A stretch of 64,000 nt of DNA from Humitalea sp050632385 (GTDB taxonomy: Bacteria; Pseudomonadota; Alphaproteobacteria; Acetobacterales; Acetobacteraceae): the NCBI RefSeq assembly GCF_050632385.1, contig NZ_CP192599.1:2976001-3040000 (forward strand), written 5' to 3'. This document shows, piece after piece, positions 35,060 to 43,813 of the stretch; within the stretch, counting starts at the first letter, position 1; each line of letters starts with the position of its first letter. The position numbers and the translations under genes are program-made. The notes below the pieces were generated by a model. That model saw only the letters and a program-made list of their open reading frames with translations. It was not told the origin of the DNA and ran no database searches.

Positions 35060-36301
35060 CTACCCCGCGCGCTGGCCCAGCATGTCGACGTGCCAGCGCA
35101 TTTCGGCCAGGGCCAGGGGCCAGGCGCCATCCGGGGCGGCGTGGATCACCTCATCCGGCGGCAGGCGGGCCAGGATGGCCTGGACCACCGCGGCGCAGCG
35201 CGGCGACAACCCGGCGCGCCAGGACAGCGACATCAGCGCCTTGGCATTCCGCATCGTCATGGCGCGATCGACGATCTCGGGCGGGACATCGGCGTGCTGG
35301 ATCAGCATCTCCCGGCAGGCGACAGCATCCCCGGCGGCAGCCGCGCGCAAGAAAGTGGATTCGGCGATGTCCTGCGGGTTGGCCATGCCATGCACCAGGT
35401 GCCGGCCATGCGCGGGGTCGGGCAGGCCGGCGCGCTTGGCGACCAGGCCGATGGCGACCCGGCGGTGCAACTCCTCCCGCGTCGCGGGGTCCAGGTCGAT
35501 GCGGTCGGCCAGTTGCGCCAGCAGGTCGCGCGCGACGCAATCGGCCAGCAGGCGGATCGCGGCCGGCGGTAGTCGCGGGCGGGCGACCAGCGGCGCGTGC
35601 CAGGCGACCCGCCCGGCTGGGTCCGCGGCGGCCTGCGCGGCCAGCGTGTCCAGCGTCGCTTCCCGGATCGCGGCCGATGGATTGGCCAGCAGCGCCGCCA
35701 CGGCCGGGGTATCGGCGGTCGCGGCGATGGCGTCGCATACGGCCTCGGCCAGGGATGGGCGGCGGGCGATGGCGGTCAGGGTCTCGGGCGTCGGGGGGGC
35801 GCTGACCAGGGCCAGCAGGTCGCCGTCCGTCAGCAGGGGGGATGCCCGCAGCACCGGCCCGCTGACCGTCACCGCCGCGTCCCGCGCCAGGGTCACGATC
35901 AGCCCGCGCTGCGCCTGATCGACCAGCCCCGCGGCCGCATCGGCGATCACCGCGCGGACACCGACGGCGGCATCCTCGGCCAACAGGCAGAGCGTATCCC
36001 AGGCCAGCCGCGCCAGGCGGTCGTGCCGCGCCGGGGACAGGCCGGGTGCCAGGGAGCCGAGCCTGCGTGCCAGGACCACCCGCACGGCCTCATTCTCATC
36101 CGCGCCGAGCAGGCGGTTGGCCTGGGCCGGCGTGGCGGGGTTGGCCGCGACCGCGGCGCGGACCGCCGGCACCGGGTCGGCGGCCAGGAAGTAGAGCATT
36201 TCGGGCCGCGCATCGGGGTCGGCCGCCAGCACGGCACGGGCCATCTCCGCACCGTCGCGGGCGACACGCCGGGCGGTTTCGTAGTCCAGGGTCGCGATCA
36301 T
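35060..36301 (-). CDS. DUF2336-domain protein
   Basis: A 413-residue, Ala/Arg-rich, all-helical protein. It has repeated short helices of HEAT-like character (DPVPAVRAAVAANPATPAQ, ENEAVRVVLARRLGSLAPG). Alphaproteobacterial DUF2336 proteins are widespread, some beside signalling genes. The ATG overlaps the stop of the upstream GGDEF gene (ATGA), so the two are produced together. No signal peptide or catalytic motif is seen. A scaffold or partner for c-di-GMP signalling is inferred only from this arrangement. Confidence 0.75.
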   Translation of the reverse strand: MIATLDYETARRVARDGAEMARAVLAADPDARPEMLYFLAADPVPAVRAAVAANPATPAQANRLLGADENEAVRVVLARRLGSLAPGLSPARHDRLARLAWDTLCLLAEDAAVGVRAVIADAAAGLVDQAQRGLIVTLARDAAVTVSGPVLRASPLLTDGDLLALVSAPPTPETLTAIARRPSLAEAVCDAIAATADTPAVAALLANPSAAIREATLDTLAAQAAADPAGRVAWHAPLVARPRLPPAAIRLLADCVARDLLAQLADRIDLDPATREELHRRVAIGLVAKRAGLPDPAHGRHLVHGMANPQDIAESTFLRAAAAGDAVACREMLIQHADVPPEIVDRAMTMRNAKALMSLSWRAGLSPRCAAVVQAILARLPPDEVIHAAPDGAWPLALAEMRWHVDMLGQRAG

Positions 36302-37821
36302 CGTTCCGGGTTCCCTCGTCCGAAGCGTCCTGCTTCCCAATGGCCGGCGTCGCGGCCATCCACCGCTGGATCCGGTGCCGAATCCGATGCCGGATCCAAC
36401 GCTGGGGCCAGGGCCACTTCCCAGCAGGCGCGGCCGCGCCGCTTGGCGGCATACATGGCGGCATCGGCGCGCGACAGGATCGCGGCCGCATCCTCGGCCG
36501 CGTGGGTCGCGACCATGGCGATCCCGATCGACATGGTCAGCGGCTTGCCGGGCACGCCGATGTCGCGCAATTCGCGCGCGGCGATGCCCAGCAGCACCTG
36601 CGCGCGCATCGCCGCCACGTCGTCGTCCGCACCCTCCAGCCAGGCGGCGAATTCGTCGCCGCCCAGGCGCCCGACATGGTCCGATGGCCGTAACCCATCC
36701 CGCACCAGGGCCGCGACCAGGCGCAGGGCGGCATCGCCGGCGGCATGGCCGCGCTGGTCGTTCACCGGCTTGAAATTGTCGAGGTCGAGGAAGATCAGCG
36801 CCCCGATCGGGCGATCCGCGCGCGTGGCGCGGGCAAGCCGCCGTTCCAGCCCCTCCATGAAGGCGCGGCGGTTCAAGAGCCCGGTCAGCGGATCGGTCCC
36901 AGCCTCACGCTCCAGCGCGTGGGCGCGCCATTCGGCGGCCAGGGTCGGGCGCATCCGGTCGGCGATGCCTTCCAGCATGTGGCGGTCGTCGTCGTCCCAG
37001 TCGCGCGCGCCCGGTGCGCGCAGCGCCAGCAGCACGGGCCGCCGGTCGTCGCGCCCGTTCAGGGCCAGCAGCGCCAGCGGCCCCGCGCCCACTGGCTGCA
37101 GGTAGCGGCTGGCCCCGGGCGGCATGGCCGCCGCCAGGGCCAGCAATTCATCGGGCAAGGTGCCGGCCAGGTGCGCCGTCACCGGCACGTCCCGCGCCTC
37201 ACCCAGGTCGACCACGGCCGCCGCCGCCAGCCCCAGGCAGTCGCGCAGCCCCTCCAGCCAGGCCTGGACCCGGCCCCGGGGGTCGACGATGGCGCCGGCG
37301 CGGGCCGCGACATGGTCCCGTGCCTCAAGCCGGCGCAGCGCGCGGGCGGCGTCGGCGGCGACGGTTTCTTCCGCCGTCACGTCGCGGGCGGTCGCGCGCA
37401 GCCCGATCACCTGGCCGGCGGCATCATGCAGGGCGGCGGCGGCCAGCAGCAGGCAGGCGGGCGTGCCATCCGCCCGGCGCCCCCAGGCGCGCAGATCCCG
37501 CACCGCCTGGCCCGTCGGCAGGCGCCATGGGTCCGGCAGGTCGCAGAGGCTGACCGAGGGCTCACCGATCAAATGGTCCGCGACATGGCCCAGCACCGAT
37601 TCGGGGGCGAGGAAGGTCAGGACCCCCTCGGCATCGGCCTCGATCACCACATCGGCCGCGAGCAGGGCCGCATCGCGCCAGCGGTTGCGCGATTCCAGCA
37701 GGGCGCGGCGCAGCGCGGCCTCGGTCGGGGTTGGGGCCGGGGTTGGGCCTTCCGCCGTATGCGCGCCGCGCCTGTGGTGACCGCGGTGGTCGTCCGGCGA
37801 TGGGGGGGGCATCAAATCCAT
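36298..37821 (-). CDS. PAS-GGDEF diguanylate cyclase
   Basis: A 507-residue protein: a Pro-rich N terminus, a PAS-like region about 55-170 (LAADVVIEADAEGVLTFLAPE), a less certain middle domain, and a GGDEF domain with LTGLLNRRAFMEGL and intact LGGDEF near residue 388. An RPSD five residues before it matches the inhibitory I-site, implying product feedback. It has no transmembrane helix, so sensing is cytoplasmic. The start is ATG 37821 or 37812. It is divergent from dapD and coupled to DUF2336. Confidence 0.88.
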   Translation of the reverse strand: MDLMPPPSPDDHRGHHRRGAHTAEGPTPAPTPTEAALRRALLESRNRWRDAALLAADVVIEADAEGVLTFLAPESVLGHVADHLIGEPSVSLCDLPDPWRLPTGQAVRDLRAWGRRADGTPACLLLAAAALHDAAGQVIGLRATARDVTAEETVAADAARALRRLEARDHVAARAGAIVDPRGRVQAWLEGLRDCLGLAAAAVVDLGEARDVPVTAHLAGTLPDELLALAAAMPPGASRYLQPVGAGPLALLALNGRDDRRPVLLALRAPGARDWDDDDRHMLEGIADRMRPTLAAEWRAHALEREAGTDPLTGLLNRRAFMEGLERRLARATRADRPIGALIFLDLDNFKPVNDQRGHAAGDAALRLVAALVRDGLRPSDHVGRLGGDEFAAWLEGADDDVAAMRAQVLLGIAARELRDIGVPGKPLTMSIGIAMVATHAAEDAAAILSRADAAMYAAKRRGRACWEVALAPALDPASDSAPDPAVDGRDAGHWEAGRFGRGNPER

Positions 37822-37894
37822 CCGCGCATTCCACCAGCCCCGGATGAATGCACGGTGAATGGCGCGCCCGGCCCCGGCGCGGGGGGCAAAGGCG

Positions 37895-37923
37895 TTGACA
37901 GCCCGGCACCCCGACCGGATAGC
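37895..37923 (+). promoter_or_regulatory. Candidate sigma-70 promoter of dapD
   Basis: A perfect -35 TTGACA at 37895-37900, a 17-base spacer and GATAGC (three of six matches) at 37918-37923, about 50 bp before the dapD ATG. It is the best promoter match noticed in the divergent 153-bp gap. Confidence 0.4.
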
Positions 37924-37974
37924 AGGCGCCTTGCGATCCTTCGCTCCCCTCCCCCCGACCGAGACCGCCGCCCG

Positions 37975-38811
37975 ATGGACATGACCTCTCTCGCCGCCAC
38001 CATCACAGCCCTGTGGGAACGCCGCGCCGAGGTGACCCCGGCCACCACGGGCGAGGACCGCGTGGCGGTCGAGGCCGCGCTGGCCCTGCTCGACAGCGGC
38101 GATGCCCGGGTCGCCGAGCCGACGGCCACCGGCTGGGTCGTGCACCAGTGGCTGAAGCAGGCGGTGCTGCTGTCGTTCCGCCTGGAAGACAACACGCTGC
38201 GCGCCCACGAAGGCGCCGGCGCCTGGGACAAGGTGCCGATGAAGTGGGATGGCTGGGACGCCCGCCACTTCCGCACCGCCGGGTTCCGCGCCGTGCCGGG
38301 CGCGATCGCGCGCCGGTCGGCCTTCATTGCCCCCAATGTCGTGCTGATGCCGTCCTTCGTGAACGTCGGCGCCTATGTCGGTGAGAACACGATGGTGGAC
38401 ACCTGGGCCACCGTCGGATCCTGCGCCCAGATCGGCAAGAACTGCCATCTGTCGGGCGGCGTCGGGATCGGCGGCGTGCTGGAGCCCTTGCAGGCGAACC
38501 CGACCATCATCGAGGACGATTGCTTCGTCGGCGCCCGCAGTGAAGTGGTGGAGGGCGTGATCGTCGAACGCGGCAGCGTGCTGTCGATGGGCGTGTTCCT
38601 CTCGGCGACCACCAAGATCATCGATCGCGCGACGGGCGAGATCTTCGTCGGCCGGGTTCCCGCCTATTCGGTGGTCGTGCCTGGCTCGCTGCCCGGCAAG
38701 GCCTTGCCGGATGGCAGCCCGGGGCCGAGCCTCTACTGCGCCGTCATCGTCAAGCGCGTGGATGCGCAGACCCGCGCCAAGACCAGCATCAACGACCTGC
38801 TGCGCGACTGA
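37975..38811 (+). CDS. dapD: 2,3,4,5-tetrahydropyridine-2,6-dicarboxylate N-succinyltransferase
   Basis: A 278-residue left-handed beta-helix enzyme of the succinylase branch of lysine and meso-diaminopimelate synthesis. N-terminal helices are followed by hexapeptide repeats (RRSAFIAPNVVLMPSFVNVG, NTMVDTWATVGSCAQIGKN). It has the GGVGIGGVLEP and IIEDDCFVGARSEVVEG motifs of DapD. Length matches the family. It lies 2 bp before dapE, a conserved arrangement. Confidence 0.97.
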   Translation: MDMTSLAATITALWERRAEVTPATTGEDRVAVEAALALLDSGDARVAEPTATGWVVHQWLKQAVLLSFRLEDNTLRAHEGAGAWDKVPMKWDGWDARHFRTAGFRAVPGAIARRSAFIAPNVVLMPSFVNVGAYVGENTMVDTWATVGSCAQIGKNCHLSGGVGIGGVLEPLQANPTIIEDDCFVGARSEVVEGVIVERGSVLSMGVFLSATTKIIDRATGEIFVGRVPAYSVVVPGSLPGKALPDGSPGPSLYCAVIVKRVDAQTRAKTSINDLLRD

Positions 38812-38813
38812 CC

Positions 38814-39935
38814 ATGGGGCGCGACCCGCTGCCGCTGGCTCAGGCCCTGATCCGCTGCCCCAGCGTGACCCCGGCGGATGCCGGCGCGCTGGACGTGGTG
38901 GCGGCGGCGCTTCGCCCCTTGGGGTTTTCGGTGCACCGGCTGGGTTTCGGCACTACGCCCAACCTGTTCGCCCGGCGCGGCGACAGCGGGCCGCACCTGT
39001 GCTTCGCCGGCCATACCGATGTGGTGCCGCCCGGCGCCGGCCCCTGGACCACCGACCCCTTCGGCGCGGAGGTCCGTGACGGCGTGCTGTTCGGTCGTGG
39101 CGCCACCGACATGAAGGGCGGGGTCGCGGCCTTTATCGCGGCGATCCCCGAAACCTGCCCCGGCAGCCTGTCGCTGCTGATCACCGGCGACGAGGAAGGC
39201 CCCGCCACCGATGGCACGGTCAAAGTGCTGGGCTGGATGGCCGAGCACGGCCACATCCCGGACATGTGCCTGGTGGGCGAACCCACCAGCAAGGTGCGGC
39301 TGGGCGACACGATCAAGGTCGGGCGGCGCGGCAGCCTGAACGCCGCCATCACCATCCACGGCACCCAGGGCCATGCGGCCTATCCCCAGAAAGCCGATAA
39401 TCCGATCCATCGGATGGTCCGCGTGCTGGCGGCGCTGACCGCCGAACCGCTGGATGCCGGCAGTGAATTCTTCGAGGCATCGAGCCTGCAGGTCACCAGC
39501 GTCGATGTCGGCAATGCCGCGACGAATGTGATCCCGGGCAGTGCGACGGCGCGGTTGAACATCCGCTTCAACGACCTGCATTCCTCGGACTCGCTCGGTG
39601 CGCGGCTGCATGCGGTGCTGGCGGAACACGCGCCTCGGCACGAGCTGTCGCTCAATTGCTCGGGCGAATCCTTCCTCACGCAGCCCGGCCCCTTCGTCGA
39701 GGCGCTGCGCCGCGCCGTGCGGGCGACCTGCGCCACCGAACCGGCGCTGGACACCGGCGGCGGCACGTCGGATGCGCGCTTCATCGCGCGTTATTGTCCC
39801 GTGGCCGAGCTTGGCGCGGTGGGAGCCACGATGCACAAGGCCGACGAACAGACCCCGGTGGCCGAGTTGCGCGACCTGACCCGACTCTATGCCGCGGTGA
39901 TTGCCGAAACGCTTGGCCAGGCAGCGGTCGGCTGA
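38814..39935 (+). CDS. dapE: Succinyl-diaminopimelate desuccinylase
   Basis: A 373-residue zinc amidohydrolase: CFAGHTDVVPPG, GRGATDMKGGVAAF, TGDEEGPATDGT (catalytic Glu-Glu) and the late TGGGTSDARFIA with metal-binding residues. It follows dapD and continues the lysine pathway. Its TGA lies within a CTGA that may start the next reading frame. Confidence 0.96.
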   Translation: MGRDPLPLAQALIRCPSVTPADAGALDVVAAALRPLGFSVHRLGFGTTPNLFARRGDSGPHLCFAGHTDVVPPGAGPWTTDPFGAEVRDGVLFGRGATDMKGGVAAFIAAIPETCPGSLSLLITGDEEGPATDGTVKVLGWMAEHGHIPDMCLVGEPTSKVRLGDTIKVGRRGSLNAAITIHGTQGHAAYPQKADNPIHRMVRVLAALTAEPLDAGSEFFEASSLQVTSVDVGNAATNVIPGSATARLNIRFNDLHSSDSLGARLHAVLAEHAPRHELSLNCSGESFLTQPGPFVEALRRAVRATCATEPALDTGGGTSDARFIARYCPVAELGAVGATMHKADEQTPVAELRDLTRLYAAVIAETLGQAAVG

Positions 39936-40522
39936 GCCCCCCGCCCCCGAACCCACGTGTCGAGGTCGCCGCCGGGCTGGTCGCCGGCTTCTGGCTCGCG
40001 CGTGGCAATGCGCTGGGGTTGGCGCTGCTGCCGACCGATGGCGCGGGCGCCTGGCGCGCCACGGTGCGCAGCATCCTGATCTGCCTGCCTGCCTTCCTCG
40101 CGCTGCGGCTGATCGCCTGGGGCGGGGCGGCGCCGCCGGTGGGCTTGCTGCCGGGGCTGCTGATCGAAACCCTGGCCTTTGTCACCGCCTGGGCCGCGCT
40201 GTTGCTGGGCACCCTGCCGCTGGTGAATGCGGCGGGGGCCGCGGCGCGCTGGCCGCATTTCGTCGCGGCCTGGAACTGGGCGAATGTGCCGCAGTATGTG
40301 GTTCTGCTGATCGCGATGATCGTGCCGCCCGCGCTGGGCCTGCCGGACTGGGTGTCGCATGGGCTGGCGCTGTCGGCCTTCGGCTGGGCGCTGTGGCTGG
40401 AATGGTGGGTCGCCAAGGTGGCGCTGGGCGCCGGGCCGCTGGTGGCCGCGGCGATCGTTGTCACCGATGTGCTGATCGGGATCGTGGTGGGCGGCGTCGC
40501 CGGGCGGCTGGTCGGCGGCTGA
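39932..40522 (+). CDS. Small polytopic membrane protein, unknown function (start uncertain)
   Basis: About 196 residues with four to five hydrophobic segments (LICLPAFLALRLIAW, LLIETLAFVTAWAALLLG, YVVLLIAMIVPPALGL, LVAAAIVVTDVLIGIVVGG) and a small central WPHFVAAWNWANVPQY motif. No in-frame ATG, GTG or TTG lies near the end of dapE. A CTG at 39932 would overlap the dapE stop as CTGA, like other couplings here. Convergent with truA, stops 1 bp apart. The frame is supported by its continuous hydrophobic pattern. Confidence 0.7.
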   Translation: MSPPPPNPRVEVAAGLVAGFWLARGNALGLALLPTDGAGAWRATVRSILICLPAFLALRLIAWGGAAPPVGLLPGLLIETLAFVTAWAALLLGTLPLVNAAGAAARWPHFVAAWNWANVPQYVVLLIAMIVPPALGLPDWVSHGLALSAFGWALWLEWWVAKVALGAGPLVAAAIVVTDVLIGIVVGGVAGRLVGG

Positions 40523-40523
40523 G

Positions 40524-41318
40524 TCAGACCCAGTCCAGGGCCTGCGCATAGGTCACGCCGGTGAAGCACAGCCCCTCCGGCGGCGCCGTCTGGCCGGCCT
40601 TGGTGCGGTCCATCCCATCCAGGAGCGCACGCGGCCAGGCCACATCCCGCCGCCCCAGCCCGACCTGCACCAGGGTGCCGGCAAAGTTGCGGATCTGGTG
40701 GTGCAGGAAGGACCTGGCGGCGGCGGTCAGCACCACCTCATCGCCATGGCGCGCCACATCCAGGCTGTCCAGCGTGCGGATCGCGTCCTTGGCCTGGCAG
40801 GCGGCGGCGCGAAAGGCCGAGAAATCATGCCGCCCGAGCAGCCCCTGCGCGGCGGCGTGCATCGCGTCGGCATCCAGCGCGCCTTGCACATGCCACACCC
40901 GCCCGGCCTCCAGCGCCGGCCGGGCGCGGCGGTTCAGGATGCGGTAGCGATAGGCGCGGGACACGGCCGAAAACCGCGGCGACCAGCCGGACGGGGCCAG
41001 GGCGGCGCGCAACATCACCACCGGATGGGGCTTGGTGTGGAAGGTCAGGGCCTCCCGCACCCGCATCGGCGGCAGGTCGCCGGGCAGGTGGAGGATCGCC
41101 ACCTGGCCCGTCGCATGCACCCCGGCATCGGTGCGCCCCGCGGCCAGGACCAGCGGCGGGGTGCCGCCGTTCAGATGGGCGGCGGCTTCCTCCAGCACCT
41201 GTTGCACCGACAGCCCGCTTGCTTGCCGCTGCCAGCCGACGAAGGGACCGCCGTCGTATTCCAGCAGCAGCGCGTAGGCGGTCACGCCGGCTGGATCTGC
41301 GCCCTGGGGATCGGTCAA
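40524..41318 (-). CDS. truA: tRNA pseudouridine(38-40) synthase
   Basis: A 264-residue TruA: YALLLEYDGGPFVGWQRQ, the catalytic Asp64 in AAGRTDAGVHATGQV, SRAYRYRILN, HDFSAFRAAACQAK and SFLHHQIRNFAGTLVQVG. It modifies the tRNA anticodon arm. The start may be TTG 41318 or GTG 41285 (VTAYALLLEYDG), which would fit the usual family length better. It is last gene in the def-fmt-X-truA run. Confidence 0.96.
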   Translation of the reverse strand: MTDPQGADPAGVTAYALLLEYDGGPFVGWQRQASGLSVQQVLEEAAAHLNGGTPPLVLAAGRTDAGVHATGQVAILHLPGDLPPMRVREALTFHTKPHPVVMLRAALAPSGWSPRFSAVSRAYRYRILNRRARPALEAGRVWHVQGALDADAMHAAAQGLLGRHDFSAFRAAACQAKDAIRTLDSLDVARHGDEVVLTAAARSFLHHQIRNFAGTLVQVGLGRRDVAWPRALLDGMDRTKAGQTAPPEGLCFTGVTYAQALDWV

Positions 41319-41361
41319 GGCGACGCGGCGCCGAGGCGGGCCTGGCGGGCGGAGGACCGGG

Positions 41362-42105
41362 TCATGGCAGGCGCGGGTCGGCGCTCAGCGCGCCATTGTT
41401 GCCGGGGTCGCGATACCGCACCTCCGTGTCGCTGATGGAGACGAGCGGCGTCGCCCCGCGATAGCCGGACGGGATCGCCGACACGTTGGATTGCTGGATG
41501 GTGTAGAGCAGGGTGCTGTCCTCGATCCGCCAATCGCCGCTCATCAGGATCGGGTAGCGGGCGCCGCCGAAGTTGAAGGTGCCGCGCCATTCGATCATGC
41601 CGTTCCGGGCGGCGGTGTATTGCAGGTCCTCGACATGCCAGCCAGTGCCGCGGGGCAGCTTGCCCTGCGATTTCCAGGTCCCCGGGAAGGCCGCGGCCAG
41701 GCGCGCATCCGCGGCGCTGGGCGGGCGCGGGGGGGCGGCGCTGGCGGCGGGGACCGTCGGTGCCCCCGGCGAGGTCCGGCCGATCGCATAGATGGCCAGC
41801 GCGAAGCCGAGAACGCCGATAAAGGAGATGATGATGGCCGTGGTGCGGAACCGGGCGGCCTTCATCTCCAACTCGCGCCGCGCGATGTCGAAGCGCTGGC
41901 TTTGGGACAGGTTGCCCGGATCGATGCGCGATGCTTCCAGGATTTCCAGTGCCGCCGCGCCGCGCTTGTCGGGGGGCGTGGTCTTCAGGATGCGTTCGCG
42001 GTGGTCCAGGCGCGATTTGTAGACCCAGGCCGCGACCGCCACCATGAAGGCCGCGAGCGTGAGGCCGGAACTGACGACGCCGATCACGCTCCACATCGAT
42101 TCCAT
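41362..42105 (-). CDS. Two-helix membrane protein with C-terminal soluble domain, unknown
   Basis: A 247-residue protein. Helix 1 is residues 7-28 (VIGVVSSGLTLAAFMVAVAAWV), a basic loop with KSRLDHRERILKTTPPDKR follows, helix 2 is about 89-107 (TAIIISFIGVLGFALAIYAI), then a Pro/Ala linker and a domain with AFPGTWKSQGKL and WRGTFNFGGARYPILMSGDW, reminiscent of small lipocalin-like beta barrels. It lies between fmt and truA, where many relatives have nothing. ATG 42105 follows GAGGA. No family recognised. Confidence 0.75.
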   Translation of the reverse strand: MESMWSVIGVVSSGLTLAAFMVAVAAWVYKSRLDHRERILKTTPPDKRGAAALEILEASRIDPGNLSQSQRFDIARRELEMKAARFRTTAIIISFIGVLGFALAIYAIGRTSPGAPTVPAASAAPPRPPSAADARLAAAFPGTWKSQGKLPRGTGWHVEDLQYTAARNGMIEWRGTFNFGGARYPILMSGDWRIEDSTLLYTIQQSNVSAIPSGYRGATPLVSISDTEVRYRDPGNNGALSADPRLP

Positions 42106-42200
42106 GGCTGGTCCTCGGCGGGTTCGCGGCGATTTTCCTATTTTGGGCGGTGGAACGCCGCCATTCTAATGCCGCGCCCGAGGCCGTTTCAACACAGCGA

Positions 42201-43115
42201 TCAACCCAGGATTGAGCCCACGGGCATCGGCGATCCGCGCAGGAAATCAGCGGCCGGCATGGCCGCCCGGCCGGCGCGTTGCAGCCGGGTCAGCCGCAGG
42301 GCGCCCTGCCCGCAGGCGACGATCGGTCCATCGGCCAGGACCAGGCCGGGTGCCCCTGCCCCATCGGCCGGTTCGGCCGCCAGGATGCGCAGGGGTTCGC
42401 CAGCCAGGGTCGCCACCGTGCCGGGCCAGGGGTTCAGCGCGCGGATGCGGCGGTCAAGCACATCGGCCGGCTGGGACCAGTCCAGCCGCGCATCGGCCTT
42501 GGTCAGCTTGGCGGCATAGGTCACGCCATCCTCGGGCTGCGGCATCGCCTGGGGCCATTCCGCCAGGACACGCAGCATCAGCCGGGCGCCCATCGGCGCC
42601 AGCGCATCGTGCAATTCCGGGGTGGTCATGCGCGGGCCGATGGGCACGGTGTCGCGCAGATACATAGGGCCGGTGTCCAGCCCGGCCTCCATCTTCATGA
42701 TGGTGACGCCCGATTCCGTGTCGCCCGCCAGGATCGCCGAATGGATCGGCGCGGCGCCACGCCAGCGCGGCAAAAGGCTGGCATGGATGTTCAGGCAGCC
42801 GTGGCGGGGTGCGTCCAGCATCGCCTGCGGCAGGATCAAGCCATAGGCCGCGACGACCGCGGCATCGAGGTCGAGTGCCGCGAACGCCGCGTGCTCCGCT
42901 TCATCCTTCCGTACCCGCGCCGGGGTGCGAACCGGCAGCCCGAGGTCGAGCGCCGCGCGATGCACCGGGCACGGCGTTTCCTTCTGGCCGCGTCCGGCAG
43001 GGCGCGGCGGCTGGGCATAGACCATGACGACCTGGTGCCCGACATCGACCAGCGCCCGCAGCGCCGGCACGGCGAAATCCGGGCTGCCCATGAAGGCCAG
43101 GCGCAGCGGCGTCAT
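42201..43115 (-). CDS. fmt: Methionyl-tRNA formyltransferase
   Basis: A 304-residue enzyme formylating initiator Met-tRNA. The active site is complete: N109 and H111 in LNIHASLLPRWRGAAPI and D147 in EAGLDTGPM. The folate-binding N-terminal half (LAFMGSPDFAVPAL) and C-terminal tRNA domain (LNPWPGTVATLAGEPLRI) are present. It lies 22 bp after def, the conserved order. Confidence 0.97.
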   Translation of the reverse strand: MTPLRLAFMGSPDFAVPALRALVDVGHQVVMVYAQPPRPAGRGQKETPCPVHRAALDLGLPVRTPARVRKDEAEHAAFAALDLDAAVVAAYGLILPQAMLDAPRHGCLNIHASLLPRWRGAAPIHSAILAGDTESGVTIMKMEAGLDTGPMYLRDTVPIGPRMTTPELHDALAPMGARLMLRVLAEWPQAMPQPEDGVTYAAKLTKADARLDWSQPADVLDRRIRALNPWPGTVATLAGEPLRILAAEPADGAGAPGLVLADGPIVACGQGALRLTRLQRAGRAAMPAADFLRGSPMPVGSILG

Positions 43116-43137
43116 GGCGCTTCGACCAGCAGTGGCG

Positions 43138-43659
43138 TCATGCCGGGTTGCCCCGCAGCCGCGCCTCCTTGTTCATCTTCCGCAGGATCATGTTGCGCTT
43201 CAGCGCCGACAGGTAGTCGATGAACAGCACCCCATCCAGGTGGTCGATTTCGTGCTGCAGGCAGGTCGCCAGCAGCGCATCGGCCTCGATCTCCCGCTTT
43301 GCGCCGGTCAGGTCCTGGAAGCGCACCTTGACCCGCGCCGGGCGTTCCACGTCGGCATAATGGCCGGGCAGCGACAGGCAGCCTTCCTCCCGCACCGCGC
43401 GTTCGCTGCTTTCGGCCACGATCTCCGGGTTCACCAGGATGATGGGGTCGGGCTTGTCGTCCGGGTGCAGGTCGATGACCGCGACCCGCAGCAGCACGCC
43501 GACCTGCGGCGCCGCCAGGCCGATGCCCGGCGCCTTGTACATGGTCGCCAGCATCTGGGGTGCGAGGTCGCGCACCCGGTCGGTGTCGGCGGCCGTGACC
43601 GGCTTGGCGCGGGCGCGCAGCCGAGGGTCGGGCACGGTCAGGATAGGCAGGAGGTCCAT
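43138..43659 (-). CDS. def: Peptide deformylase
   Basis: A 173-residue metalloenzyme removing N-terminal formyl groups. All three motifs are present: GIGLAAPQ (45-52), EEGCLSL with Cys94, and HEIDHLDG with His136 and His140. ATG 43659 is used; TGGACCTCC-like purine sequence (AGGACCT) precedes on the minus strand. It is first gene of the def-fmt run. Confidence 0.97.
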   Translation of the reverse strand: MDLLPILTVPDPRLRARAKPVTAADTDRVRDLAPQMLATMYKAPGIGLAAPQVGVLLRVAVIDLHPDDKPDPIILVNPEIVAESSERAVREEGCLSLPGHYADVERPARVKVRFQDLTGAKREIEADALLATCLQHEIDHLDGVLFIDYLSALKRNMILRKMNKEARLRGNPA

Positions 43660-43813
43660 GGGCGGGCGGGTCCGGCAATAGCGGGGAAGTGCAGCGTCGC
43701 GCATCTACGCGCGGGGGTGGCCCGGTGCAACCGACAGAAAAGCCGGTGTGATGCGCGATTCACATTCGCCAGGCATCGGCGCTAGCCTGTGTTACCCGGG
43801 GCAGGAACACGTC

